Source: Sanghuangporus weigelae (lineage: Eukaryota; Basidiomycota; Agaricomycetes; Hymenochaetales; Hymenochaetaceae). Taken from it: a DNA stretch of 64,000 bases. Of the stretch, positions 26,101 to 37,950 are shown in pieces. Location of the stretch: NCBI GenBank assembly GCA_033182465.1, contig CP137318.1:372001-436000 (forward strand), written 5' to 3'. The translations under genes and the position numbers were made by a program. How positions within the stretch are numbered: the stretch's first letter is position 1; each line of letters starts with the position of its first letter. The notes below the pieces were generated by a model. The model saw only the letters and a program-made list of their open reading frames with translations, was not told where the DNA came from and did not search any database.

Positions 26101-27841
26101 GCAAGTCAACTAGCCTACTGCCAGTCCGCGCCGAGGACCTCCACGCAAGGATGACGAATACTATGCCGATTTATTTTTCAAGCCCTAAATTTCTAAACTT
26201 AGGTTAGGAACTTCTTTCTTCACCTGGCATTATTTATCTTCTAACACTTCTAAGCATTCACAGCGCCGAAGTGTTTCGTCAGTGACCTATGCCTCTCTTA
26301 TCTTTAGCTCGATTCCCCCATTCTGGGATTCTCGATGGCGGAACAACGGGGGTATTATCCCAAATAGTTCATCCGAACATTACTCTATGCTTCATCTTCG
26401 TTGGCCTTCTATCTCTAGAGTCGTGCCGCTCCTGAAGATCAGAAGACCAAGGACAGCTCTGCGGCGCCTCGTGCTATTCTGGACAGGAAAACAGCTGCGC
26501 ATTATGCGTAGATTTCCCGCCACGTTCGGGCTATTTGCAGACTGAACTGCTCGACATGGTGCTCCTCGGAGACGAAGAACAGTTATCCGCAGTTAAGAAA
26601 AGACGAGGAGTGTTATCTTCGCGACTTCTTGCTTACCGATTTCCGCCTCGGATGGGATGCAAAACATCCGATGCGTGACACTGGTACGATAAAGATTTTG
26701 TGAGACAAAGCTGGAAGATCGAGTACTTTTCTGGATGTCAGCGGCCTGCAGTTCTCACAGAAGCTGCGCATTTTGAATACATGCTGAATTTGGAGAACGG
26801 TCCGATCAAATCTAGAAGCTATCTGACCATCTGGTATGGGAGACTATGCCCGCCAGGTAATTGGGCCACATGTGCCTTAATTCTCAATGTATACTTCGGT
26901 AGGGCGGCCTCGAATTAGCTGCACCGGCGCTTTTCGTTCCATGAATCTAGCAACGATTGATCCTGACAAGTGGCCTCCAATTAATTCAGCTTACCCTGCA
27001 CTCATATACGTGAGTCGTATTTCCTTTATCCACGGTCTATTGTACTTTCTTGCATAGTACCTTGGACAGATATGCTTCGCAGAAATTTTATCATGCTTAG
27101 TTAGTCATGAGGACCTCTGCTGGGATGACACCTTGTGGCGCTCTGCACTAGAAAGACGACTCCAGCAGATACCTGCCTTCAAATAAAGCAAACCTTTTTC
27201 TCTGACAAGAGCGGTTCTGATACGACACGATTCATTTCGTCTTTACGATAAGAAGTATGTCTGTCAATGGGTCCTTTTGATAAGCTAACGTAGCTATGCA
27301 AGTTGATCGCTGAGGATTACAATTATAAGATTAAGATGTGACTTCTACCATGTGGATAGTCTCATGCATTGGACATAAAAAACGTGACATTATTCCGCCA
27401 CTGAGGTTTAGATTTTGATCACGTATTATCGGGTTTGAGAAGCGGTTCGGACTCGGGGTAACATCTATTCCATTCTATAGAAGATTCTTCCGTAATTAAT
27501 CTTTTGTTCATATCGCATGACCGGAGATCAACTCAGGTCCCAGAGAACGGGATCAGTCTTCAGAAATAATCCAAATCTCGTTATGTAAGGGTCGCCGCTT
27601 TCCCCGTGGATAGATTCGAAGACTGGAAATCTGACTTCCCGCATCTCCAAGAATAACAAAAGAACAAAAGAAGGTGAATTTCCACCAGACGATGATGATT
27701 ATGATGACAAGAATGCTTGATTATATTGAATAACTTTGTTGAATACTGTACATAACCGTGGATACTACGTTCGTCACATGCATTGTTGGTTAACTGAATG
27801 AATGTGCAGGATAAACGTAACGGAATAAGGCATTTTTCCTT
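23164..27841. other. long gene-poor stretch
   Basis: This 4.7 kb is the largest gap between genes in the window. No complete gene could be assembled. Several short segments look protein-like by composition (around 25420-25560, 25690-26110 and 26930-27010 on the plus strand), but they are broken by stops and match no family I recognise. They may be remains of one or more decayed host genes. No inverted terminal repeats, target-site duplications or long direct repeats were recognised. Confidence 0.4.
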
Positions 27842-28365
27842 TTACGCAATGGTGATCCGTTGGGCCTGCTGCTCGACGCTCGTCTTCGGGTATGTCACGG
27901 TCAAGAGACCATTCTCGAGCTTGGCCTGGATTTCCTCGGGCTAAATGAAATACCCAGTTAGTAAAGAAGTTTCTCTACAAAGGAAACATTACAAAATCCA
28001 CATACTTTAGTTCCCTGAGGGACAGGAACTGCACGCGAGAAGCGTCCGTAGTTGCGCTCGCGGTGCACGAATCCTTTTTCCTCGACGTCCTTAGAGATGG
28101 TCTGCTCGCCACTGATGACAAGACGACCGTTCTGAATTTCGATCTTGACGTCATCCCTCGTAAGACCGGGAAGCTCGAACGTCGCGGTTACACGATTCTG
28201 TTCAGGCGATTCGTGGATGTCTACTCTGGGTGTGAAACCGCGAGCAAGAGAACGCTCGCCGGCATCTCGGCGGGCGACTTGCTGGTTCGTAGTAGGCAAG
28301 GCGTCGTCAAAGAGCCTCCAGACGTCGTTGAAAGAGAAAAGCGGGTCGTATAGAGAAAGCGACAT
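27842..28365 (-). CDS. small heat shock protein of the Hsp20 family
   Basis: Two exons (28006-28365 and 27842-27940) give 459 nt, 152 residues, a normal length for a fungal sHsp. The N-terminus MSLSLYDPLFSFNDVWRLFD is the short Phe/Trp-rich arm. The alpha-crystallin domain follows from about residue 45: PRVDIHESPEQNRVTATFEL, LPGLTRDDVKIEIQNGRLVI, FVHRERNYGRFSRAVPVPQG, then NGLLTVTYPK in exon 2, and a short tail ending in AQRITIA, which supplies an I-x-I oligomerisation motif (ITI). It is a cytosolic ATP-independent holdase that keeps unfolding proteins soluble (family knowledge). The promoter to the right carries a TATA box and a perfect heat shock element, which fits heat induction by Hsf1. 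Confidence 0.95.
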
Positions 28366-28465
28366 TTTGTTTTGAGTACTGATAGTGTTAGACGCGAGTG
28401 TGGTAGAGCGCTATCGAAGATCTGACTGTTCTGAAGCTATTGCAGACCGATTCAGAGAGGGCTCT

Positions 28466-28473
28466 TTTATATA
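28466..28473 (-). promoter_or_regulatory. TATA box of the Hsp20 gene
   Basis: Read on the minus strand this is TATATAAA, about 100 nt before the ATG at 28365 and between that start and the heat shock element. Confidence 0.65.
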
Positions 28474-28482
28474 CAAGCAGTC

Positions 28483-28495
28483 GAAATTTCCAGAA
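28483..28495 (-). promoter_or_regulatory. heat shock element upstream of Hsp20
   Basis: GAAATTTCCAGAA contains three perfect alternating pentamer cores (GAA, TTC, GAA), each separated by two bases. This is the minimal binding site for an Hsf1 trimer. It sits about 10 nt beyond the TATA box, about 120 nt from the start codon. Another GAA core follows nearby at about 28504. Heat-induced expression is inferred. Confidence 0.75.
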
Positions 28496-30294
28496 CAAGT
28501 CTCGAAGAACATTGAACATGGTGACGCTTTACGCAAGGCGCTCGTACTCCTGCAGTTTAGACCAGAGCATACGAGAACCTGCAAGGAGTGCCATTCAGAG
28601 TAACCCGGTCTTTCTCGATAATTCTACAGTCTTCAAAGACGGTCATTTTCGGGCAGAACACGTCAGGAGTCGTTCATGAGACCAGCTCTCATTCTTCACA
28701 TAACCTGTGTAGAATGTTCTCGGTAGCCGTATAATATCCTCCAGCTAGATGTGGTAGGCGACGCAGGGAGGATCCTGGAACCTACTCGGAATGGATCGGG
28801 ATTGGCCGGGGAACGTAGATATTCGACCGGCCCTTAATCTACGCACAACGATGAGATTCTCACACCGCGACCAATATGGATCCCACATGGCAATTTCTAT
28901 CGACAGTCAACCAAAAAAATCAAACAAACCTATCGCTTGCTCCTTCAAGGTCAATACGGCGTTCAACGGAGTGACATCGCGCGATGACCATTAGATACGT
29001 TCCCTTGCACCCGATAACCTACGACTGGAATGCGGGAAGGCAATATTTGTCAGGGCTCAAAAGAGACACGCAATCTCCTTGTTTCTGGTGCAAATGATCG
29101 TGTATAAGTAATCATTTCATGCTTTCAATTCTGTGGCTAGCCTACTTCTATATATTGCAGGTAATATCTTTTCTGCTTTCCGTTTTGGCGCTTTGGCGGT
29201 TCTTATCCAAAGTCGGTAGTCTCTCTCTGTGATGTGTGACTCCCCGTGGTGCGGATGTTTGCCGAAGCACCCGTGTTCTATTAGGTTGGACGTAAGGATG
29301 AGGTAGGCAGAGTGTTTCACGGTGCTCAATCGCCGTGAGAAAGAATTACGGCAACCCCTTTCTTTTTGGTCCTTGTAGTGATACAGTGAACTCGGCATGA
29401 CACAAGGGAGCCGAAGCGGCGACATATTTACTATCTTGTTCTCTCGCTATCCAGGCTCCAGGATTCCAATATCAACGTTAGCCAAGCCTGCACGAGCATT
29501 CTCTGGATCTGGAAGCGCAGTGATTTTATGCAAAACAGATCCGGCCGTCTTCGCTACAATACGATCATCGTATCGAAGAAGGCCTTGGACATTATGCCAA
29601 GGAACGATCCTCGCACGATGAATCGTGATTGGTGAAGAAATTTGGTTGCACAATATCTGTACGCTTCGTCGACCGAAGGCACGGCTATGAAGGTATGCCG
29701 CACCGGAACTCATAGTTTCTGCCTGGGGCTCTTCTGGGTCTCAGGTGACGCAAAAGGCTTCTCCAATCCTCGTGTATCTGGGATTCTTTTATCTTTACAG
29801 CTTGGCATGTGGTTCTCCTTTGGTTTACCTGTTAACTCTGTACTCGTGCACCAGTATCGGCTGCCTCTGTGTCTTCCGACATTTCTCACATTATTGTTCA
29901 CAATGACAGTACCGAACGGAGTTGGAAACGCGCTTGAAGCTGGTAGTCCTTGTTCGCGCTCGTGCTTCTCTGCCGGGGATTAATGCATATTTCGCACACA
30001 GAGAAGAGGGTTTTCTGTCCTTGTTCCTAGCCTAGGTCGTTTGCGGGGTACCTTCTAAGCAGGCTTTCGGTCTTCCTGGAAAAGGTCAGAACTCGTTCGG
30101 AAGTAGACATTGCGTGTATTTAGCGAGTATTCATAGTGCTCGCCAGGTCTTATTCAATCATCTTCGACAACTTTGACTAACTCCGCCTTTACTTTTCTCA
30201 TAATAAATCTGCAGCGACGAACTCTCTTTTGCATCCTTGTTACTTCGGCAATACGACGATTCTTCCTCGGGGACTCTCTGGCTTCAATCGACGA
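28496..30294. other. gene-poor stretch, with one possible short frame
   Basis: No recognisable gene lies between Hsp20 and the first aldo/keto reductase. The only frame of note is 29447-29713 on the minus strand, an 88-residue frame beginning with ATG. It contains RIVPWHNVQGLLRYDDRIVA and TALPDPENARAGLANVDIGI, segments with normal protein composition but no family I can name. It may be part of a larger decayed gene. The rest shows nothing clear. Confidence 0.35.
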
Positions 30295-32124
30295 TCAGTA
30301 CATGGCCTTGAAAGTAGGGTCCAAAGGTGGACGGCCCATTGTAGACTCAGGCGCAGGTTTGTCCTCGAGGATCTTCTCAATTTTGTCCATGACTTCCGGT
30401 GTGAGCTTCGGGATAACTTCGAGTGCCTTGAGGTTATCTATAACCTGCTCCGGACGCGAGGCACCGAGGATAACGGTACTTGTACTAGGCTGCTTCGCGA
30501 CCCATGCGAGCGCTAGATGATTCAGATTGCAGCCGAGCTCTATGAATACAAACATTTCAGAATTGGTGCGTACACGAAGCTAGTAGAAGAACGCAGAACT
30601 GAAGACGAAGCTGAGAGCTGGACGCACCTTTCTGAGCGAGTTCAATCAGCTGGTCGATTTTTGCGAACTTGCGCTTCCCTTCCTCCTGCGTGAATGCTCC
30701 AATCGTGTCCTTAAAGAAGTCCTTATGGTTATCGAAGCGTGAGCCTTGCGGGATGTTCCCGCCGTTGTACTTGAAATCCACAGGAGCGGGTACGGGTCAA
30801 TACATATCTCTGGGAAGCGAGACGAGGGAATAAAGTAGAGACTGACCTTCCCTGTGAGCAGCCCACTTGCAAGAGCTGAGAAAACTGTCGTCCCGATACC
30901 GTATTTGGCATAGATCGGACTGTACATAGCCAAAGCATGAGGCGTTACAATATCCAAATGATTGGAGCGAGGGTTCCTTACGCATATTCTCCCTCGGGAC
31001 GTTGACGGTGGAGCATGCTGAACCGAAATTGGTTAGCCTTTGGATTCCCTATTGAAGTGAAGAAGAAACTTGAAGGACTCACTGATGCTGACATTGCTCC
31101 GCAATCGGAGGAATCAGGTTCAGCTTATCAGCAATGTCTGACGGAAAAAAGGCGGTATTTAGTCCTATTAGTCACCCTCAGAAACAACATACGGTATGCT
31201 TCTTCGATCTCCCGCGCAGTCCACTCCGAAGTTGCCCAATAGAACGCCTTGGAGTAAAGAAGACATCAACATGATAGATCTCTATTTTCATATTCAAACT
31301 ACGGACCCATCCTTTTTCAATAACGAAGTTGAATGCGCGAACGATTTCTTCCATTCCAACTGCAAGGGGAAATCGAGGTTGAGATCAGAATCGGTTAGTC
31401 GAAAATAACTCAAAGGTAATTATTTTAACGGCGGAATGGCAACTTCTTCGGGAGGGATGAGTAGATGCATATGTGCCTACCTGTTTTATCTGGACGATGA
31501 GCAAAAATGACATCTACATAATCCATCTGGAGACGTTTAAGAGATGCTTGTGTTCCTTCAATAATGCTAGCCAAATAGTAGTTGAGTCATCTTCAAAGGA
31601 CAAAAGTTCAGGTATCTTACTGTTTGCGTGAAAGACCTGTGGCGTTCGGATTCTTTCCTTGGCCCCAGAAGTACAACTTTGTCGAAATGACGAGTTCTGT
31701 GCGCTTGAGACCTAGCTCCCTGATTGCACGTCCCCTGTGTCACAGATCAGAATTGCAATGGTGGGCAATTATCGATGACACGAAAGAGTGCGCACATTTC
31801 TTCTTCCGACCTGCCGGACTCGTAACCCTCAGCAGTATCGAACATATTGATACCATTTTCAAAAGCCGTTTTAAGGATTTCCTTTGAATTCGAAAATCAT
31901 TATGTCTGGCTGAATCGGATAGGCTGGTGAAATCACTCACTTTGACCGGATCGCCCTTGACTGTTCCTCCCAACGTAAGCCCTACAAATAAGAAATGTTA
32001 GCAGTTGAACCACTGAAGCTGAAAACGAGCGATATTGCTAACATCCGCCGAGGGAGAAAACAGGGACGCGAAGACCAGTGGGCCCAAGACGACGGAAAGG
32101 CATTCCTTTAGGATCGTAATCCAT
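30295..32124 (-). CDS. aldo/keto reductase, Kv-beta-like (AKR6 type), copy A
   Basis: At least ten short exons encode roughly 345 residues, starting [20 protein letters not shown] and ending MGRPPLDPTFKAMY. Landmarks: [35 protein letters not shown] with catalytic Asp and Tyr; [20 protein letters not shown] with catalytic Lys; [12 protein letters not shown] with catalytic His; WATSEWTAREIEEAY; and [17 protein letters not shown], the NADP-binding C-terminal segment. This is the potassium-channel beta-subunit-like group of NADPH-dependent reductases, which in fungi are soluble oxidoreductases of broad carbonyl substrates (family knowledge). A close paralogue lies 420 bp to the right on the same strand. 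The first intron splits GGW as in copy B. Substrate and physiological role are not predictable. Confidence 0.92.
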
Positions 32125-32398
32125 CTTTGAGAGTGTTATTTGTGACTGAATTTACTAGATTGAACAACGAAATGGAAGTTGGTGGCAAGAAGAGGATAGT
32201 CGAGCTTCAAGACGCCCGTCGACATGCAGGTCTTTTAACTTGCAATATTAATGAGCATATGACGCGTCGTTGTCTAAATAGCGTTAACTCTACATGAAAT
32301 GCTTGGTAATAAAGGTTCTTATTGGAGGAAAATAAAATGAGCGACAGAAATACTTACTTGGAGTGTCAGACAGAGCAGAGGCCCGGCCCGGAGAGTCC

Positions 32399-32406
32399 CC
32401 TTTATA
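32399..32406 (-). promoter_or_regulatory. possible TATA box of reductase copy A
   Basis: The minus strand reads TATAAAGG (followed by GG), about 275 nt before the ATG at 32124. The same TATAAAGG core occurs before copy B, so the promoter may have been duplicated with the gene, although the distances to ATG differ (275 versus about 115 nt). Confidence 0.4.
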
Positions 32407-32543
32407 GATGTAGACGTTGCAAAAATTCATGTATATGTTACGGAAGAACGATTTGGCATTTCTTAAATGTCTCGGATACTATTCGCAGGATTAACGACGG
32501 ACTTCAGTAGCACAGGCAACTTCCCACTCCTCTACTGCATAAA

Positions 32544-34223
32544 TCAATACATGGCCTTGAACGTGGAATCCAAGGGAGGACGACCCATTGTCGTCTCTGG
32601 CGCAGGCTTGTTCTCAAGGATTTTCTCGATCTTATCCATGATTTCTGGCGTAAGTTTTGGAATGACCTCGAGAGCCTTGAGGTTATCAACGACCTGCTCT
32701 GGACGAGAGGCACCGAGGATGACGGTACTTGTACTGGGTTGTTTTGCGACCCATGCGAGCGCGAGATGGTTCAGTTTACAGCCTAGTTCTGTAGAGACGA
32801 AGGGGCAGAAATAAGAGGATTATTCACTGAAAGGGGAAACAGAGACGTCCGAACCTTTCTGAGCAAGCTCTGACAGTTGATCAATCTTCGCAAACTTGCG
32901 CATGCCTTCCTCCTGACTGAATGCACCGATCGTATCCTTGAAGAAGTCCTTGTGGTTGTCGAATCTCGAACCTTGAGGAATGTTACCGCCATTATACTAA
33001 TGATTTCAAGTAGGAGTTGTTAATCATGTAATGACAAATGCAGGTATTGTAACGGACCTTTCCCGTGAGCAATCCGCTCGCTAGTGCCGACCAGACAGTA
33101 GTGCCGATGCCGTATTTCGCATAAATCGGAGCATATTCACCCTCTGGACGCTGACGATGGAACATACTACGGTAGTACAGATTAATAAAGTCCACATCCA
33201 GCTTATACGAATCAGATGTGAGATGTACTGGTGTTGGCATTGTTCTGCAATGGGAGGGATCAAATTAAACTTGTCCGCGACGTCTGGGGATTGAACAACA
33301 TTGCAAAGTCAGAACGGCCGCCTTCAGGACTCGGAAGACTTACGATATGCCTCTTCAACCTCTCGTGCAGACCACTCGGAAGTGGCCCAGTAGAATGCCT
33401 ATACATTATTAGACTCGGCTGGAAGCACTTTTGTTCATCAATCCGAAACTTACCCAGCCTTTCTCAATGACGTAGTTGAACGCGCGCACAGTTTCTTCCA
33501 TGCCGACTGGATAGATTCCCATAAGTGCCTTCGGAAGAATCACATCATGATAGGGGGCGCACCTGTTCTATCTGGACGGTGCGCGAAGATAACGTCGACG
33601 TAGTCCATTTGAAGACGCTTCAAAGAGGCCTGTGTTCCCTCGATGATGCTGAACAAAGGCCGGGTCATAATCAAAGCGGTTTACGTCAACAGAAAGAATT
33701 CATATGAGTGAGTATGGGTACGCACTGCTTGCGTGAAAGTCCAGTTGCGTTCGGGTTCTTGCCTTGGCTCCAGAAATAGAGCTTTGTCGAGACAATAAGG
33801 TCAGTGCGTTTAATACCTAGTTCCCTAATTGCACGTCCCCTGGATCAAGCATAATCAGGAATATAATTTCCCGAAATTCTGAGAATGAAAACTCGCATTT
33901 CTTCTTCTGATTTGCCGGACTCGTAACCCTCGGCTGTATCGAACATATTAATGCCATTTTCGAAAGCCACTTTGATGATTTCCTAGGAATCGACATGATC
34001 TCTATCTTGCTCATTGCTCAAAGATGAGGTCAGGCGCAGCTCACCTTGACAGGGTCGCCTTTCACCGTTCCTCCCAGGGTAAGCCCTGAAAGGAAAGTAT
34101 AGAGTAAATTGTGAGATAGCACAAGTCAGAGCAGGACTGACAGCCGCCAATGGAAAAGACCGGAACGCGTAGACCGGAGGGTCCAAGTCGACGAAATGGC
34201 ATGCCCTTCGGATCGTACTCCAT
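32544..34223 (-). CDS. aldo/keto reductase, Kv-beta-like (AKR6 type), copy B
   Basis: This is the tandem paralogue of copy A with the same exon layout, starting [20 protein letters not shown] and ending [14 protein letters not shown]. The catalytic tetrad is visible: Asp and Tyr in [18 protein letters not shown], Lys in [20 protein letters not shown], His in [12 protein letters not shown]. The cofactor segment [17 protein letters not shown] is also present. Most differences from copy A are conservative, implying fairly recent duplication under purifying selection. One intron (33840-33896) starts with GC instead of GT; copy A has GT at the same place. Reading through that intron meets a stop, so it must be removed. 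It is divergent from the fasciclin gene on the right, sharing about 520 bp of promoter DNA. The precise substrate is unknown. Confidence 0.92.
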
Positions 34224-34335
34224 ATCGAACAATCAAAAGCGACGCACGACTTAGTTGAGTGTTAGCAAGTCAATGAGGAGAACAGTATGATGAGCGCAGT
34301 AGTCCAAGTCGCAGTGACTACTGTGAGTATGTCGC

Positions 34336-34343
34336 CCTTTATA
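34336..34343 (-). promoter_or_regulatory. TATA box of reductase copy B
   Basis: The minus strand reads TATAAAGG about 115 nt before the ATG at 34223, a normal fungal spacing. Confidence 0.5.
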
Positions 34344-34742
34344 CGATACGGTCAACCCATGACCGGTTGCAAATGACGCATTTTCACAAATTGGTATTCA
34401 ATCGGTATTGCATGCTTGGTAAGAAAAGCTTTCGGACGACTAAAAATGAGGAACATAAATAGACACTGGGAACCTTCTGATCAGTTATCATACGTACGAT
34501 GCGACCAGGGAAAATCCTCGGAATTATCAGCTATCTTGCCCTAGATTCCACTATATAGGAATCAGCGGAACACTTTATGAGTAGGAGGGTATTCAATGAT
34601 GTCAAATGCATCTTTAGTGCTTGTCGAGTTTCCTTCACGGAGGCGGGATGGAGATGATTAGCTGTGTAAGCGGCATCCTCCAAAAACGTGACGTCGTCGA
34701 AGCCTGCTGCAGCCTCGTTGTACTTGCACGTCCACCATCGTA

Positions 34743-35513
34743 ATGCTTCTCAGCGACCTCATTTTCAAGTTCTCTTCCTTCCTTGCAGGTCTCACAGTCG
34801 TGCATGACTCTTCCGACCCCGCAATCTTAAAACAATCTCCTATCGCAATGGACTCCGCTTCAGAATCCGGACCGGCGATGAGCCTCATGCTTTCCGACGT
34901 CCTCACGGTACATACTTCGGCATCGATATTCTTTTCTTATGCAAGGGAGACGCAAGTAGGCGAACTATTTAAAGCAGGTGATGCGAGAGTCACTGTGTTC
35001 GCACCGACGAACAAGGCCGTTATGGCGCTTTCGCGAAAGCCGTAAGTCATTACTGAAGTTCGCTTCGATACATGAGTTCCAATATGCATGACCTATCAAG
35101 GCATCAAGGACCTATCCCTGTAGACGACGCCGTCATTTCTGAGGAAGAATTTGACGCTCGTTCAAAAGAAAACGTCCAGCGATGGATCAGTGCTCATATC
35201 GTACCAGTATGTTTCCATTCTTCGTCGTCTTTCTACTTCATGCTAAGTTCTTTACAGCAAGTACTCCCTAGTCTCTCTCCATCATCAAAATATGAGACCC
35301 TTCTGGATGGCGTTGCCGTTACCGTCAGCTCCAAATCTGAGTCACCGGGGTCTGACAAATCCGATTGGCAACGGGTTGTGCTGAACGAGAACATCTTTAT
35401 AGTGGACAGGGCTGAGGTTCGTTAGTATTTCCTGTCTATATGTCGCGCTCTAACAGTAAATTTAGGCTGCTAACGGGGTACTGTATCTTCTTGACGGCGC
35501 TCTATACGGATAG
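34743..35513 (+). CDS. secreted fasciclin (FAS1) domain protein
   Basis: Four exons (34743-35041, 35101-35206, 35258-35416, 35466-35513) give 612 nt, 203 residues. The N-terminus MLLSDLIFKFSSFLAGLTVV resembles a secretion signal. The single FAS1 domain shows the H1 motif as GDARVTVFAPTNKAVMAL and the H2-side end as ENIFIVDRAEAANGVLYLLD, with the intervening ISAHIVP segment. FAS1 proteins mediate adhesion at the cell surface or vacuole; in fungi single-domain versions are often secreted or membrane-linked (family knowledge). No clear GPI signal is visible: the protein stops soon after the domain at GALYG. The third intron uses a GTTCGT donor, a weaker form also seen in the first ABC gene. A protein-like segment follows at 35624-35735 but is not joined by any obvious splice. 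Confidence 0.82.
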
Positions 35514-37040
35514 ATTCCTATTTCTCGTTATCATCAGGTTTGTACACTGTATCTTTTAAATTAGCCTTGTATCAGATATCTAGTTCATTCAGTGCTCAGT
35601 CCCGCTATGAACACGTTTTTTTCAGAACGCCCATTTCAGAAAACGATCTCCATGAAGGAGTTGACGTCGAGGCTGACGTTGATGAAGAGTCGTTGAATAC
35701 ATCTTCGGCCGGCCGCGCAGAGAGTCACCTGAATAAGGTTGGCCACATATATCTCTTCCGGTGCCACCTCAAATTCACTACGGTCTTCGATTCGTCCAAC
35801 TTTGATACTTACTGGTTTTCAGGCCGGGACGAAACCTGATTTTCGGCTCATCAATTAATGCGTAGCTACGTTACAACGTCGTCTTCCGCAACCCGATGTA
35901 TCTTCTTTGTATAGAAGCGCATTTCCTTCCTGAGTGTTGGTGGCCCTTTTCAACAGTCACAGTCACATTGTAAATAACACTGTGATCTTGGACACATTCG
36001 TAGTACTTACGATTGTGTACGCAAATCATGACTACGGCCCATTTTCAAGACAAGATCATCTTACTTTGATACCTTGATCTTTGTCCGGTGTTGATGCTCA
36101 AAGTATTCTGGACCCACATCTGATTGGTCTTTTTTGTGGTATCTTAGGCAGTTTCCATCACATTTCGAGGTTATCTGGATCAACTCTTACGACAGATCAT
36201 TCTTCTCATAATTTTTTCTTTGGTGAGTATAAGAACACACACAGGTTCAGGTGGCCGATAACTAACTATCTCCTTTGAGGAACCTTGTCTCTCTCTCTTG
36301 ATGGCATCATTATGGCCGTAGATGCGTAAACTCAGCGGAGATCGTGTCCCTTTCCCATCACACGCTGACGCACCTTTTCTTCCCTCCCTCCTCATCCACG
36401 TCGGCTACGCAAGGGCAAAAAATTCCAACAATAACTTTCCTATTGACCTATGCACCTACGCCTGATAGACGTTTAGTCCTCAAATGCTACATTGGATGCA
36501 TGCCGGATCACCTTGTCGCTCCGATCTGTGCGCTTCACTTGCGTGTTGGACTGGAGAATGCCTTGTTCAGTGTGATGAATTTTGTATCCGAGTATGTAAC
36601 GTCGATGCGAATGAGAGATTCAGGAAGTAGAGCGGAAACTGAATGGTTTCGAAATTTTACGGCTGCGTGTCCTCCTTGGCTGACTCTTACGATAGAGGCC
36701 CCGTTGTTTTTAATAATTTATATTCCCCTGAGATGTGGTATGGAAACACGTGATCGACGGATTGCCTTTTCCGCCGACTTGATCGACGAGGATCATCAAC
36801 AACAGCCGTTATGAATTCGACTCGGATTCGTAGGCTGTATGAAGAGTCAAAATCCCATGCGGAAGTCATCTATGAATCATTTTCTAAAAACAATACGTAT
36901 CCCGTGTCGATGCACTGGGAAAAGGCTGTTCCTTTTGTATACAGTCCGTGTTCAAGTTGGACGCGAAAGATCGCAGTCAGGCACGCGATAAACAAGTTAA
37001 AAGCCCTGCACCTCGCTTCAGAACTCACGCATCTTCAGCC
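35514..37040. other. intergenic stretch with coding-like pieces
   Basis: Position 35624-35735 follows a good acceptor (TTTTTTTCAG) and reads TPISENDLHEGVDVEADVDE and onward in one frame, ending near a GT. It could be an exon of an extended fasciclin transcript or a decayed fragment. The rest, including 36340-36814 on the plus strand, has open frames without family signatures. The last part is the presumed promoter of the DUF6593 gene. Confidence 0.35.
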
Positions 37041-37855
37041 ATGTCCCCACCGAGAAACAGTGGAGGTATCCTCACCCTTACTCTAACTCCTGACAATCCG
37101 AATAATACGACTATCACCAACCCTGCCGGTGACATACTCTACACGGGCGAAACCCTTTTCCCTCGCTGCAAGGACTCCTCTTACACTATCACCTACGTTT
37201 GCGGTAACAAAGGCCAAGCTATCGCTGCGCTTGAATGGAGGGATATCAGCAGTGGTCCAATCGGTCTCGGGGAGGAAGGAGTAGAACTGGACGCGGAGGG
37301 CGACGCAGTTGGCCTGAAGAAAGGAAAGGAAATCAACTTGACTCAATGGATGAAGTCAAGCATCATTCCGTTTGACACGTAAGCTGGTATCACCTCCTTT
37401 GGACGCAAAAGACATTTCCAACATAGTCCCGTATTATAACTGCAGTTCCGTTTCTCTTAAAGATGAGAAAGCAAGAAAGTACAAGTGGAAGGGTTATGAA
37501 CGTGACACTGGAGAAATCCTGGAAGTCAGTTTTTATTCATGTTCTCTTCTTTGTTCAGGAACTAACACTCGACCCATTCATACCTCACTAGCTTCACGCA
37601 TCCGACTACAGTTCAGGTCTGATTGCACAATATCGGCCCTCCCATGATCTTTTTAGACCTGCACAACTACTTCTCGCTCCCTGTGCACAGGAAATAATGG
37701 ACACAGTTGTGACCAGTTTCCTCTTTTTGGAGAAGAATAGACGCGCTACCAAATGTTCGACTCAGAATGAGGCTGATGTCCTCGGTTCATCATACATGAA
37801 TCTTCCAGGAGGTGGAAGGTTGAGAACACAGGTTGTTCATAGAGGAGGTGTCTAG
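37041..37855 (+). CDS. DUF6593 family protein
   Basis: Three exons (37041-37378, 37446-37524, 37592-37855) give 681 nt, 226 residues. The order of features matches the DUF6593 proteins that are abundant in agaric fungi: LTLTPDNPNNTTITNPAGDI at the start, a beta-rich core (SYTITYVCGNKGQAIAALEW), a charged middle (DEKARKYKWKGYERDTGEIL), and the helical end PAQLLLAPCAQEIMDTVVTS followed by FLFLEKNRRAT. There is no signal peptide or membrane segment. The biochemical role of the family is not known to me. Its stop lies 95 bp from the stop of the convergent ABC transporter gene. Assignment rests on strong motif resemblance remembered from this family, not on a search. Confidence 0.85.
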
Positions 37856-37950
37856 AATATCTCTGCACATTGAATCATTAGGCACAAATAGCGAGGAACT
37901 TGTATATCCCCGAGCGAATATCATGATATCGGATTTATTGCAAGAGCATT

